From the NCBI GenBank assembly GCA_024640945.1, contig JAHEEA010000005.1:1-64000 (forward strand): 64,000 nucleotides of DNA, given 5' to 3'. A program made the translations under genes and the position numbers. This document shows, one piece after another, positions 42,082-52,497 of the stretch; position 1 is the first letter of the stretch; every line of letters starts with the position of its first letter. The DNA is from Candidatus Methylopumilus sp. (lineage in GTDB: Bacteria > Pseudomonadota > Gammaproteobacteria > Burkholderiales > Methylophilaceae). The notes under the pieces were generated by a model, which was given only the letters and a program-made list of their open reading frames with translations, did no database searches and was not told where the DNA came from.

Positions 42082-43926
42082 ATGGCACAAGTACATGTTT
42101 CTGAATTAGTTTTAAGAGATGGTCATCAATCGCTGATTGCCACACGCTTACGCACCAACGATATGCTTCCTATTTGTTCAAAATTAGATGCAATCGGCTT
42201 TTGGTCTCTTGAAGCTTGGGGTGGCGCTACGTTTGACGCATGCGTTCGTTATTTAAGAGAAGATCCTTGGGATAGACTCAAAAAACTACGCAAAGCACTT
42301 CCAAATAGCAGAATTCAGATGCTTTTACGTGGCCAAAACTTACTTGGCTACCGTCACTATTCAGATGACGTAGTCCGTGCTTTCATTAAACAATCAGCAG
42401 ACAACGGTGTAGATGTATTTCGCATTTTTGACGCGATGAATGACTTGCGTAACTTACGCGTATCAATTGAATCTGTTAAGAAATACGGAAAACACGCTGA
42501 GGGCACTATTTCTTACACCACCAGCCCTGTTCATGACATCCCCTACTTTGTAGAAATGGCAAAACAACTAGAGGCAATGGGTTCAGACACAATCGCAATT
42601 AAGGATATGGCTGGCTTACTAACACCACAAAGCACAGCAGACCTTGTAAAAGCAATTCGTGCTGCAGTTAACTTACCTATCCATCTACATAGCCATGCCA
42701 CATCAGGCTTGGCTAGTATGTGTATGCTAAAAGGTGTTGAAAATGGCGCCGCAATCATCGACACCTGCAATTCGTCATTTTCTGAAGGCGCTAGCCACCC
42801 AACCACAGAAAGCATAGTAGCTGCTCTACAAGGCACCGAGTTTGACACGGGCCTGAATTTAGAAGCTTTACAAGAAATCACCGCATACTTCCGTGAAGTA
42901 CGTCGTAAGTATTGGCAATTTGAAAGCGAGTTTACAGGCGTTGATACTCGAGTTCTGGTCAACCAAGTACCTGGTGGCATGATTTCAAATCTTTCAAATC
43001 AATTGAAAGAGCAAGGCGCGCTTAATCGCATGGATGAAGTGTTGGCTGAGATTCCACGTGTTCGTGAAGACTTAGGCTACCCTCCACTCGTTACACCAAC
43101 ATCGCAGATTGTAGGAACCCAAGCAGTCCTAAATGTAATGACTGGCGCTCGCTACAAATCAGTAACGAATGAAGTTAAAAACTACTTACTTGGTCAATAT
43201 GGTAAATCACCTGCGCCTGTAAATGAATCAATTAAAAATGCGGCTGTTGGCCAAGGCGCAGAAGTAATCAATTGTCGCCCAGCAGATTTGCTTGACGACG
43301 AAATGGATAGATTGCGTCAAGAGTCAGAAGCATGGGCAATGACTGAAGAAGATGTACTTACGTATGCAATGTTCCCAGATTTAGCAAAAACCTATCTACA
43401 AGAACGCAATGCAGACAGTTTAAAACCTGAGGTTTTATTAAGTAAAGATGCAGTATCTACAAGCGACGCACGATATGCGCCTAACGAGTTCAAGGTGACG
43501 CTTCATGGTGAGACATTCCACATAAAACTCACGGGTAGCGGTCATGCTGGGGAAGAACAACGCCCATTCTACGTTTCGGTCGATGGAATCGCAGAAGAAG
43601 TTATTGTGGAAACTTTAAGCGAAATTGAAGTTGGTGGCGGCAAGTCATCAAGTGGCAAGAAAAAGAAAGCAGCAGTAACATCAAGCGGTCGCCCACGCCC
43701 TTCTCATGAAGGCTGTGTAACAACTGCAATGCCAGGCAGTATTGTTGAAGTTAAAGTAAAGGCTGGTGACAAAGTAAATGCCGGTGACGCTGTTTTAGTG
43801 ATCGAGGCCATGAAGATGGAAAATGAAATTCAAGCACCAAAATCTGGCGTAGTCGTTGCGGTACACGTGAAAAAGGGCGATACAGTAACACCAGATGAGT
43901 CATTACTTGAAATTCAACCAGAATAA
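42082..43926 (+). CDS. Pyruvate carboxylase subunit B / oxaloacetate decarboxylase alpha-like, biotinylated
   Basis: LRDGHQSLIATRLRT, RIFDAMNDLRN, KDMAGLLTP; C-terminal biotinyl domain VIEAMKMENEIQAP. Confidence 0.9.
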   Translation: MAQVHVSELVLRDGHQSLIATRLRTNDMLPICSKLDAIGFWSLEAWGGATFDACVRYLREDPWDRLKKLRKALPNSRIQMLLRGQNLLGYRHYSDDVVRAFIKQSADNGVDVFRIFDAMNDLRNLRVSIESVKKYGKHAEGTISYTTSPVHDIPYFVEMAKQLEAMGSDTIAIKDMAGLLTPQSTADLVKAIRAAVNLPIHLHSHATSGLASMCMLKGVENGAAIIDTCNSSFSEGASHPTTESIVAALQGTEFDTGLNLEALQEITAYFREVRRKYWQFESEFTGVDTRVLVNQVPGGMISNLSNQLKEQGALNRMDEVLAEIPRVREDLGYPPLVTPTSQIVGTQAVLNVMTGARYKSVTNEVKNYLLGQYGKSPAPVNESIKNAAVGQGAEVINCRPADLLDDEMDRLRQESEAWAMTEEDVLTYAMFPDLAKTYLQERNADSLKPEVLLSKDAVSTSDARYAPNEFKVTLHGETFHIKLTGSGHAGEEQRPFYVSVDGIAEEVIVETLSEIEVGGGKSSSGKKKKAAVTSSGRPRPSHEGCVTTAMPGSIVEVKVKAGDKVNAGDAVLVIEAMKMENEIQAPKSGVVVAVHVKKGDTVTPDESLLEIQPE

Positions 43927-43952
43927 CAAGCAGACCCCTTGGTATAACAACT

Positions 43953-43984
43953 AAGCCGACATATCATCATTTGTCGGCTTTTTT
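43953..43984 (+). terminator. Rho-independent terminator after the carboxylase operon
   Basis: AAGCCGACA-(tatcatcatt)-TGTCGGCTT followed by TTTT. Confidence 0.88.
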
Positions 43985-44008
43985 ATTGGAACTTACAACA
44001 TAACTCAT

Positions 44009-44590
44009 ATGAATCAACCATTAATACTCGCTTCATCTTCACCTTATCGCAAAGAACTTCTACAGAGATTACTCCTTGATTTCGAAGTCTTTAGTCCAGC
44101 TATTGATGAATCACAACTTACAAATGAACGCCCAGAACAAACAGCATTGAGACTTGCTCAGCTTAAAGCCAAAAAAATCGCAGAGACTCATCCAGATGCC
44201 ATCATTATCGGCTGCGATCAAGTCGCCACATTGGATGGGATACAACTAGGCAAACCTGGCAACCATGAGAACGCAATAGAACAACTAAGAATGATGCGAG
44301 GAAAACAAGTCACCTTCCACAGCGCACTATGCTTATACAATGCTCAGACCCAACATATGCAAGCAGAAGTCGTTCCGTATATTGTGGAATTCAGGAATCT
44401 TTCAGACACGCAAATTGATCGCTATCTATCGATAGAAAAGCCTTACAACTGCGCAGGAAGTGCAAAGTCAGAAGGTCTAGGAATCGCCCTTATTAGTGCA
44501 ATGCATGGCGAGGATCCTAATGCACTCATTGGATTACCGCTTATCAAACTTATCACAATGCTGACTTCTGAAAACATTCACGTCATCTAA
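44009..44590 (+). CDS. Maf-like nucleoside triphosphate pyrophosphatase
   Basis: [51 protein letters not shown]. Confidence 0.95.
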   Translation: MNQPLILASSSPYRKELLQRLLLDFEVFSPAIDESQLTNERPEQTALRLAQLKAKKIAETHPDAIIIGCDQVATLDGIQLGKPGNHENAIEQLRMMRGKQVTFHSALCLYNAQTQHMQAEVVPYIVEFRNLSDTQIDRYLSIEKPYNCAGSAKSEGLGIALISAMHGEDPNALIGLPLIKLITMLTSENIHVI

Positions 44591-44612
44591 ATTAAAAAAT
44601 CTAAGGCAAAAC

Positions 44613-45323
44613 ATGGCATTCGGTAAACTATTCATGATTCCCGTAACACTAGGCGATGAAAACATTAAACAAGTACTACCCGAAAACGTGGTATCAATTA
44701 CACAAGGGATTGATACATTTGTCGTTGAGAATGAAAAAAGTGCACGTCGATTTCTAAGTCTCATCAAAACAAAAAAACCTGTACGAGAACTTGAGCTCTT
44801 GTTACTAAATGAGCATTCCAATGAAAAAGACATACCCGCATTAATCGCCCCTTTGTTAGCAGGAAAAAATGTAGGGATGCTTTCTGAGGCTGGATGCCCA
44901 GGAATTGCAGACCCTGGAGCCCTGTTAGCCGCAGCCGCTCATAAAAAAGGAATTCAAGTTGTTCCTTTAGTCGGCCCATCATCAATCCTATTGAGCCTTA
45001 TCGCTTCAGGATTAAATGGTCAGCGATTCACCTTTTTGGGCTATCTGCCAAGTGAAAAGAATGAACGAGTAAATAAATTGAAAGAGATTGAGAAACAATC
45101 TCAGAAGCATAATGAAACTCAAATTTTCATTGAGACACCCTACCGCAACCAACATATGTTTGAGGACATCTTAGGGCACTGTAATCCAAATACCAAATTA
45201 TGCTTAGCTCGGAACATCAGCTTTGGTAGTGAATTAATTGCAACAAAAACTGTTACTGAATGGAAGAAAAGTGAGTTGCCTGATTTACACAGACAGCCCA
45301 CGGTTTTCTTAATACTTGCCTAA
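44613..45323 (+). CDS. SAM-dependent methyltransferase, RsmI/tetrapyrrole-methylase family
   Basis: GMLSEAGCPGIADPGALLAAAAHKKGIQVVPLVGPSSILLSLIASGLNGQRFTFLGYLP. Confidence 0.85.
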   Translation: MAFGKLFMIPVTLGDENIKQVLPENVVSITQGIDTFVVENEKSARRFLSLIKTKKPVRELELLLLNEHSNEKDIPALIAPLLAGKNVGMLSEAGCPGIADPGALLAAAAHKKGIQVVPLVGPSSILLSLIASGLNGQRFTFLGYLPSEKNERVNKLKEIEKQSQKHNETQIFIETPYRNQHMFEDILGHCNPNTKLCLARNISFGSELIATKTVTEWKKSELPDLHRQPTVFLILA

Positions 45324-45535
45324 ACTTTCTTTAAGAAACAAGTCTTAAGCACCAAACCTTTTACCTTTTCAACATTGCATTCAACTTCTTCTGGATCATC
45401 AGTGAGGCGTATGTTTTTAGCCACTGACCCGCGCTTCAATGTTACTGACGTTCCCTTCACTTTCAAATCTTTAATGATTTGAACTGAATCACCATCAGCC
45501 AAAACGTTACCATTACTGTCTCTTACATCCATCAT
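45320..45535 (-). CDS. PhnA/YjdM-domain small protein
   Basis: DVRDSNGNVLADGDSVQIIKDLKVKGTSVTLKRGSVAKNIRLTDDPEEVECNVEKVKGLVLKTCFLKK matches the PhnA C-terminal domain pattern; N-terminal zinc ribbon absent. Confidence 0.85.
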   Translation of the reverse strand: MMDVRDSNGNVLADGDSVQIIKDLKVKGTSVTLKRGSVAKNIRLTDDPEEVECNVEKVKGLVLKTCFLKKV

Positions 45536-45560
45536 CTCTATCTTTCTTTAAAAAATAAAC

Positions 45561-46142
45561 TTATTTGTTTGCTTCTAACAAACGTCTAACTGGCGCATAG
45601 GTTTTCCGATGTATGGGTAATACACCATGTAACGCCAACATTTGCATATGCAGTGGCGTTGGGTAGCCTTTATGTTTTGCGAATCCATATTGTGGATATT
45701 GCTCATCTAAAATATACAATTCAGCATCACGTGCTGTTTTTGCCAAGATAGAAGCTGCTGAAATACAAGCTTCCTTGCTATCGCCTTGGACGATTGCACG
45801 CATAGGAATTGATAGCTTAGGGCAATGTAAGCCATCAACCAAAAGCTCATCTGGCTGCAATGACAAACCTTCAACAGCACGTTTCATTGCAAGCAGACTT
45901 GCTTGCAATATATTGATCTCATCAATCTCTTCCGCTGAACAGCTTGCAATAGCCCACGCCAATGCCTTTTCTTTAATTTCGCCAGCTAAGAAATCTCGCT
46001 TTTTTTCACTTAATTTTTTTGAGTCGGCCAAGCCAGCGATTGGCTTATTAGGATCTAAAATAACAGCGGCTGCGAATACAGCGCCGGCTAATGGCCCACG
46101 CCCTGCCTCATCAACTCCACAAATAGAACCAGTACTTTTCAT
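45561..46142 (-). CDS. rnhB: Ribonuclease HII
   Basis: [54 protein letters not shown]. Confidence 0.97.
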   Translation of the reverse strand: MKSTGSICGVDEAGRGPLAGAVFAAAVILDPNKPIAGLADSKKLSEKKRDFLAGEIKEKALAWAIASCSAEEIDEINILQASLLAMKRAVEGLSLQPDELLVDGLHCPKLSIPMRAIVQGDSKEACISAASILAKTARDAELYILDEQYPQYGFAKHKGYPTPLHMQMLALHGVLPIHRKTYAPVRRLLEANK

Positions 46143-47300
46143 TTACAAATAACTCAGAATCGCCTGCACAGCTTTTTCCTCTGTGTTTTGGCGCAACAAA
46201 TGATGAATGTTTGTAAATTCAGTCACAATCTCTTTAACCCTAGATTTATCAGCCATCATTTCAAGTACTGTTGAAGACAACTTTTCAGGATTAGCATCTT
46301 TCTGCAAAAGCTCAGGGACTACAAAGCGACCCGCTAAAATATTTGGCAATCCAACATAAGGAAGATAATTTAAACGCTTGAGAATCTGCCAACTAAACCA
46401 CGGCATCTTATAGGTGATGACCATTGGTTTTTTTAACAAGGCAGCCTCAAGTGTAGCTGTTCCAGAAGCCACTATCACAACATCTGCAGCCTGCATGGCT
46501 AAATGAGAATGGCCGAACACGATTCTTACGTTTGGTATTACACCAGACGGATCAAGACTAGCAATTCTATCGAAAAGCGCTTTTTCAAAAATATCCCTAG
46601 TTTCTCTTGTTATTAATGGAACAAGAAATAATGCATCTTCACGTTGTTTTGAGATTTGAAATGCGGTTTCTACGAATAACTCAGTCAGTCTACCAACCTC
46701 ACCGACTCGACTTCCTGGAAGCATAGCAACAATCATAGAATGCTTTTCTAAACGAAGCGCCTCTCGTGCACTTTGAGTATCAACTTCAATGGGAATAATA
46801 TCTGCTAAAGGATGACCAACATAAGTGACTGGCACTTTAGCGGCTTCATATAGGGCGGGCTCAAAAGGAAATAAGGCTAGCATATGTGAAACGGAGCGTT
46901 TTATTTTAGACATACGCCCCTTACGCCAAGCCCAAATGGACGGACTTACATAATGTATTGTTTTAATACCAATTCTCTTCAACTTGCGTTCAAGTGAAAA
47001 ATTGAAGTCTGGTGCATCAATACCAATAAAAATAGATGGTTGAACGCGCTTGAAATAACGTACTAAAGCACGACGAATACCTAATAAACCGGGTATTTCT
47101 TTAAGCACATCAAATCCATACCCATGCAATGATAATTTACTGATGGGATACAAAGATTCAGCGCCTTCAGCAATCATTTTAGGCCCTGCAATACCAACAA
47201 AATCTAAATCTGGACGTTGTTTCTTAAGTGTCCTAATCAAGTAACTTCCGATTAAATCACCGGAAGCTTCGCCAGCAACAATACCAACGAGCTTGCGCAT
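46143..47300 (-). CDS. lpxB: Lipid-A-disaccharide synthase
   Basis: GIVAGEASGDLIGSYLI, GIDAPDFNFSLERKLK, HYVSPSIWAWRKGR, MLPGSRVGE, ASGTATLEAALLKKPMVITYK. Confidence 0.97.
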   Translation of the reverse strand: MRKLVGIVAGEASGDLIGSYLIRTLKKQRPDLDFVGIAGPKMIAEGAESLYPISKLSLHGYGFDVLKEIPGLLGIRRALVRYFKRVQPSIFIGIDAPDFNFSLERKLKRIGIKTIHYVSPSIWAWRKGRMSKIKRSVSHMLALFPFEPALYEAAKVPVTYVGHPLADIIPIEVDTQSAREALRLEKHSMIVAMLPGSRVGEVGRLTELFVETAFQISKQREDALFLVPLITRETRDIFEKALFDRIASLDPSGVIPNVRIVFGHSHLAMQAADVVIVASGTATLEAALLKKPMVITYKMPWFSWQILKRLNYLPYVGLPNILAGRFVVPELLQKDANPEKLSSTVLEMMADKSRVKEIVTEFTNIHHLLRQNTEEKAVQAILSYL

Positions 47301-47305
47301 AATTT

Positions 47306-48088
47306 TTAACGCACGATACCGCGTGTTGATAATGACAAAAAGTCAAACATTACTTTAAGCTCTTGGTGATCTAGCGCTTGTGAAGCTAAGGCCGTCTTCG
47401 CCTCTTCCAGCGTTAGACTTTGTCGATACAATGTTTTGTAAGCGCGCTTAATTGTAGTGATGTTTTCTGGTGTAAAGCCTCTGCGCTTTAATCCTTCCGA
47501 GTTGATTCCATGAGGCTTAGCATCGTAGCCTGCTGCAGTCACGTAAGGAGGGATGTCTTTAAAAACAACTGAGCCAACAGCAGTAATTACATGCGACCCA
47601 ACCTTGCAAAACTGATGAATTAAAGTAAACCCACCTAATATCGCATAATCATGAATATCAACATGTCCAGCTAAAGATGAGTTATTAGCTAAAATCGTGT
47701 TGTTAGCAATATAGCAGTCATGTGCAACGTGAACATAAGCCATAATCCAATTGTTATTCCCGATAACTGTCGTGCCTTTATCTTGGACAGTGCCTAGATT
47801 AAAAGTACAGAATTCGCGAATGGTGTTGTTGTCACCTATTTCAAGCTTTGTTGGCTCATTATTGTATTTTTTATCTTGCGGTGCTGCACCAAGTGAAGAG
47901 AATTGGAAAATTTGGTTATTTTTACCAATTGAAGTATAGCCAGACACAACAACATGTGGGCCAATTTTTGTTCCACTATCAATTTGAACATTTGGCCCAA
48001 TGATTGAATAAGGGCCAACCTCAACGTCTGGTGCAAGCTGAGCTTTACTATCAACGAAAGCAGTTGGATGGATTTTAATCACTGACAT
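47306..48088 (-). CDS. lpxA: UDP-N-acetylglucosamine acyltransferase LpxA
   Basis: Hexapeptide repeats; IHPTAFVDSKAQLAPDVEVGPYSIIGPNV; HVAHDCYIANNTILANNSSLAGHV. Confidence 0.97.
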   Translation of the reverse strand: MSVIKIHPTAFVDSKAQLAPDVEVGPYSIIGPNVQIDSGTKIGPHVVVSGYTSIGKNNQIFQFSSLGAAPQDKKYNNEPTKLEIGDNNTIREFCTFNLGTVQDKGTTVIGNNNWIMAYVHVAHDCYIANNTILANNSSLAGHVDIHDYAILGGFTLIHQFCKVGSHVITAVGSVVFKDIPPYVTAAGYDAKPHGINSEGLKRRGFTPENITTIKRAYKTLYRQSLTLEEAKTALASQALDHQELKVMFDFLSLSTRGIVR

Positions 48089-48095
48089 AAAGCGC

Positions 48096-48557
48096 TTATG
48101 CTATTTCTTTAAGGATGCACATCATTTCCGCCTCAGCAACGATCTGATCGTCGACCAATGCAACACCTTTGTACTTCCAAATACCGCGAAGAATACGATC
48201 AATACTCACTTTCAGGATCAATTGATCACCTGGTGATACAGGCTTTTTAAAGCGAGCACTATCAATACCTGCAAAATAATACACTGCATCATCGGTAGGC
48301 TTTACGTTCATTGTTTTAAAAGACAAAATAGCCGCAGCTTGTGCCATTGCCTCAACAATCAAGACACCTGGCATGACTGGATGATACGGAAAGTGACCTG
48401 GAAAAAATGGCTCATTCATGCTGACATTCTTAACCGCTACAATTTCCTTGCCCACATCTAAAGACAATACGCGATCTACCAACATAAATGGATAACGATG
48501 CGGTAAATGATCCAATATTTCATGGATATCCATACTTGTAGTTACGTTATCACTCAT
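48096..48557 (-). CDS. fabZ: 3-hydroxyacyl-ACP dehydratase FabZ
   Basis: [43 protein letters not shown]. Confidence 0.98.
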   Translation of the reverse strand: MSDNVTTSMDIHEILDHLPHRYPFMLVDRVLSLDVGKEIVAVKNVSMNEPFFPGHFPYHPVMPGVLIVEAMAQAAAILSFKTMNVKPTDDAVYYFAGIDSARFKKPVSPGDQLILKVSIDRILRGIWKYKGVALVDDQIVAEAEMMCILKEIA

Positions 48558-48570
48558 TTTTGTACTTTCT

Positions 48571-49611
48571 TTAACTATTAATATTCTTAGCAGCAGCCAA
48601 TGCAGCCACTTGTTTTTCTAATTGCTTAATACGATCTGTTAAATCACCTAGATGTCGTAAATTAGCAGCCGTTTTTAACCACTCAGCATGTGATTGAAAT
48701 GGCATTAGTGCAGTATACGTATCTGACTTATGTAAGGATCTCGTAATCATACTGCCTGGAGATACCGTCACCTCATCAGCAATCTCCAAGTGGCCGAGTA
48801 TCATTGCCGCACCACCAATTCTACAACGCTTGCCAATTTTAGCACTTCCAGCAATCCCTACACAGCCAGCAATAACCGTATGCTCGCCGATAATGCAGTT
48901 ATGACCGACTTGTATTAAGTTATCCAACTTAACACCATCTTCAATAATCGTATCATCCAGTGCGCCACGATCAATTGTCGAATTTGCACCGATATCAACA
49001 TTATTCCCAATAATCACTCTTCCAACCTGAGGAATCTTAACCCAAGCACCAGATTGGTTTGCGTAGCCAAACCCATCTGCGCCAATGACTGTTCCAGAGG
49101 CAATATGGCAAGATTGGCCAATCTTGCATCCATGATATATCACCACATTTGATTGAAGTCTTGAACCAGCACCAATCGATGCACCTTTACCCACAACAGA
49201 GGCTGAACCAATAACAACACCCTCACCCAGCTCAACATTCGCTTCAATCACAACATTAGGTCCAATGCTGCAACTAGCAGGCACTTGGACTGTTGAATCA
49301 ATGACTGCGCTAGCGGCAATCCCTGGAGTAACTTCTAAAGTAGGATTTAATAGCGCTGAAACTTTTGCAAAATAAGCATAAGGATTATCAGTCACAATCC
49401 TTGGCAACTCAGTGAGATGCTGATTTTCAGCAGATAAAATAATTGCGCTAGCTTTAGTCATTGCTAAAGCAGCAAGATATTTAGATTCGGTCAGAAAAGT
49501 GACGTGCCCAGCTTGCGCATTAGCCACTGAAGAAACTCGATTAACAACGACATCTTCACCGACTAAAACACCACCAAGACGCGCAGTTATTTCACTGAGT
49601 TTAAAATTCAT
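48571..49611 (-). CDS. lpxD: UDP-3-O-(3-hydroxymyristoyl)glucosamine N-acyltransferase LpxD
   Basis: Hexapeptide repeats, [45 protein letters not shown]. Confidence 0.98.
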   Translation of the reverse strand: MNFKLSEITARLGGVLVGEDVVVNRVSSVANAQAGHVTFLTESKYLAALAMTKASAIILSAENQHLTELPRIVTDNPYAYFAKVSALLNPTLEVTPGIAASAVIDSTVQVPASCSIGPNVVIEANVELGEGVVIGSASVVGKGASIGAGSRLQSNVVIYHGCKIGQSCHIASGTVIGADGFGYANQSGAWVKIPQVGRVIIGNNVDIGANSTIDRGALDDTIIEDGVKLDNLIQVGHNCIIGEHTVIAGCVGIAGSAKIGKRCRIGGAAMILGHLEIADEVTVSPGSMITRSLHKSDTYTALMPFQSHAEWLKTAANLRHLGDLTDRIKQLEKQVAALAAAKNINS

Positions 49612-49640
49612 TTATTCAACAATCATCAATTGATGATAAA

Positions 49641-50153
49641 TTATTTTTTACCGAGTGATTTTAATACTTTGTCAGTAATATCAATCTTCTTATTGGCGTA
49701 AGCAACACCACCGTACACAACCAAATCATAGCCTTCAGCTTCTGAAACAGTAGTAACTGCTTTATTGATCTTGTCTTGAAGTGCACCAAGTTCTTCATTT
49801 TTACGTAAATTTACGTCTTCACGAAGCTCGCGCTGTTTACGCTGAAAATCAATTTTAAGGTTTGATGAGTCACGTTCTTTATTCTTTCTATCAGCTTCAG
49901 ACATTGTGAGGCTATCTTTATCTAAAGCCGTTTCAATATCTTTGATTTGTTTTTGTAAACGCTCTAACTCTTGTGTGCGCGCAGTAAATTCACGCTCAAG
50001 TTTCTTACCGCTCTCTGCAGTTTGTGGTGCATCTTGTAAGATTTTATCTACTTGCACATAACCAATCTTAAGCTCAGCAGCATTAAGTTGGAATGCGAAA
50101 CCCAATAAACCAACCACTAATAATTTTTTCAATACATGACTCATCTTATACAC
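49641..50153 (-). CDS. skp: OmpH/Skp family periplasmic chaperone
   Basis: Signal peptide, AELKIGYVQVDKILQDAP, coiled-coil; between bamA and lpxD. Confidence 0.93.
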   Translation of the reverse strand: MYKMSHVLKKLLVVGLLGFAFQLNAAELKIGYVQVDKILQDAPQTAESGKKLEREFTARTQELERLQKQIKDIETALDKDSLTMSEADRKNKERDSSNLKIDFQRKQRELREDVNLRKNEELGALQDKINKAVTTVSEAEGYDLVVYGGVAYANKKIDITDKVLKSLGKK

Positions 50154-50167
50154 TCCTTAAATTACTT

Positions 50168-52492
50168 TTAGAATTGCGAACCCATTTGGAATTGCAAGAA
50201 TTGTGTTTTATCTTCTGGTTTAGCATTAATAGGCTTGGCCAAAACGACTTTAATTGGGCCGAATGGTGAATACCAGCTAACACCCATCCCTGTTGAATAA
50301 CGCAAATCACTCATATTGATTGCTTGATCTGCCGTGTAAACATTACCTGCATCAGCAAAAACACTCAGCCTGAACTGACTGGAATCTTTTAAACCAGGCA
50401 CAGGGAAATAAAACTCTGCATTACCAACGACACGTTTAGTGCCACCCACAGCGAAATCTATTTGATTAACCGAGTCATAGTCTCTAGGACCAATTGAACT
50501 TGTTTGATAGCCACGAACTGAGTTAACACCACCAACATAGAAGTGCTTGAAGAATGGATAATCTTTACTACCATAAGAAGCACCATAGCCTAATTCACCA
50601 TTAAGCATTAAGGTCATATTTTTAGTTACTGGCTCATACCAAGAATGCTTATATTCAAGCTTGTAATATTCAAGATCCAAGCCTGGCAGTCCAATTTCAC
50701 TATTCAACCTCTGAAACACACCTTTATTAGGATAAAGGATGTTGTCACGTGTATCGTGAGCCCAACCTAAATTAAGCATCCAAGATAAATTAGTACAACC
50801 GCCACTTTGGTTAGCACCACAATAGTTTCTATAAGAAAGTGGACTGTCTGCTTGTAACGTCACATCAGTATAGTCAAATGACACACCCGCACTTACTGAG
50901 TCCCGTTCATTCAAAGGCATACCAAAACTGACACCACCACCATAAGAAGAGGTTTTATAAGTACCTGTCTTCAAATAAGAAGTATCAACATCTTTTCTGT
51001 AAACGTTAAAACTACGACTAATACCATCAGCCGTGAAATATGGATCGGTGTAGGAAAGTGAATACACCGTATTTACTTTACCTGTATTGATTTGTGCTGA
51101 AACACGATTACCAGTACCCAAGAAGTTGTTTTGGTTAACCGTCACACCCAAAACCACACCTTCTGAACTAGACAAACCAGCACCGAACATAATGCTACCG
51201 GTAGATTTCTCTGTCACATTCACATTCACATCAACTTGATCTGCAGTTCCTGGAACTGCAGGTGTCTCTAGATTAACGTCAGAGAAGTATTGCAATCGAT
51301 CTAAACGTTGCTTAGAACGTGCAATCTTATCTGCACCGTACCATGAGGATTCCATTTGACGCATTTCACGACGTAGCACCTCATCACGTGTTCTAGTATT
51401 GCCAGTTAGGTTAATACGGCGAACATAAACACGACGTCCAGGATCAACCATAAACGTAAAGGCGACAGTGTGTTTTTCTTTGTCAACTTCAGGTACAGCA
51501 TTCACATTAGCAAAAGCGTAACCTTCATTACCTAAACGATCACTCATTGCCTTCGTTGAGGCAGTCAATGCTTGACGATTAAATGTATCGCCTGATGCAA
51601 CCGTAATTAAACTCTTAATTTCATCTTCCGGAATAATAGTATCGCCAGCGACTTTAATCCCTGTAACAGTATATTTCTCACCTTCAGTGATATTGGTGGT
51701 GATGTAAATATCACGCTTATCTGGCGTGATATTTACTTGCGTTGAATCAATATTAAATTCCAAATAGCCTTGGTTCATATAGAAAGAACGTAAAGCTTCC
51801 AAATCAGCCGTAAGCTTTTGTTTGGAGTACTGGTCGTTCTTATTCCACCAAGTCATCCAATCAGGCGTGGTAAGCTTAAATTGCTCTTTAAGTTCATCTG
51901 TACTGAATGCTTGGTTACCTACGATATTAATATTACGAATTTTTGAAACAGCGCCCTCTTCGATATCAAATCGAAGTGAAACTCGATTACGCTCTAACGG
52001 AGTTACAGATGTTTTTACATTAGCTCCATATTTACCTTGCGCAAGATATTGACGCTTTACTTCTTGCTCCGCTCTATCAAGCATTGACTTATCAAAAATC
52101 AAACCTTCAGCAAGACCAATTTGCTTTAAGCCCTCTTTCATTTTGTCCGTAGGGAATGACTTATTACCACTAAAGTTAATTTGAGCAATCGCTGAACGTT
52201 CTTGCAGTGTAACGACTAAGACATCTTGATCTGATTCAATACGAACGTCTTTAAAAAAACCTGTGCTGTAAAGAGATTTAATTGCCTGCGTGGCTTTTTC
52301 ATCATCCATCTCCTCACCAACCTTAACTGGTAAGTAGCTAAATACCGTTCCAGCTTCAGTTCTCTGAATGCCTTCAACTCGAATATCTTTAACGATAAAG
52401 GAGTCAAGAGCCATTGCTGAAGATGCATAAAGACCCAGCATTAACATTGGAATGCTTTTTAACTTCAAGCGAATATTGTTCTTAAGAATCAT
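50168..52492 (-). CDS. bamA: Outer membrane assembly factor BamA
   Basis: POTRA repeats, FIVKDIRVEGIQRTEAGTVFSYLPVKVGE, VRGYQTSSIGPRD (VRGF/Y motif), C-terminal Phe QFQMGSQF. Confidence 0.98.
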   Translation of the reverse strand: MILKNNIRLKLKSIPMLMLGLYASSAMALDSFIVKDIRVEGIQRTEAGTVFSYLPVKVGEEMDDEKATQAIKSLYSTGFFKDVRIESDQDVLVVTLQERSAIAQINFSGNKSFPTDKMKEGLKQIGLAEGLIFDKSMLDRAEQEVKRQYLAQGKYGANVKTSVTPLERNRVSLRFDIEEGAVSKIRNINIVGNQAFSTDELKEQFKLTTPDWMTWWNKNDQYSKQKLTADLEALRSFYMNQGYLEFNIDSTQVNITPDKRDIYITTNITEGEKYTVTGIKVAGDTIIPEDEIKSLITVASGDTFNRQALTASTKAMSDRLGNEGYAFANVNAVPEVDKEKHTVAFTFMVDPGRRVYVRRINLTGNTRTRDEVLRREMRQMESSWYGADKIARSKQRLDRLQYFSDVNLETPAVPGTADQVDVNVNVTEKSTGSIMFGAGLSSSEGVVLGVTVNQNNFLGTGNRVSAQINTGKVNTVYSLSYTDPYFTADGISRSFNVYRKDVDTSYLKTGTYKTSSYGGGVSFGMPLNERDSVSAGVSFDYTDVTLQADSPLSYRNYCGANQSGGCTNLSWMLNLGWAHDTRDNILYPNKGVFQRLNSEIGLPGLDLEYYKLEYKHSWYEPVTKNMTLMLNGELGYGASYGSKDYPFFKHFYVGGVNSVRGYQTSSIGPRDYDSVNQIDFAVGGTKRVVGNAEFYFPVPGLKDSSQFRLSVFADAGNVYTADQAINMSDLRYSTGMGVSWYSPFGPIKVVLAKPINAKPEDKTQFLQFQMGSQF

Positions 52493-52497
52493 TAGGC

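Noticed and set aside
42543-42980. 145-aa minus-strand ORF antisense to the carboxyltransferase subunit
   Set aside because: Shadow ORF within a conserved gene; no domain signature.
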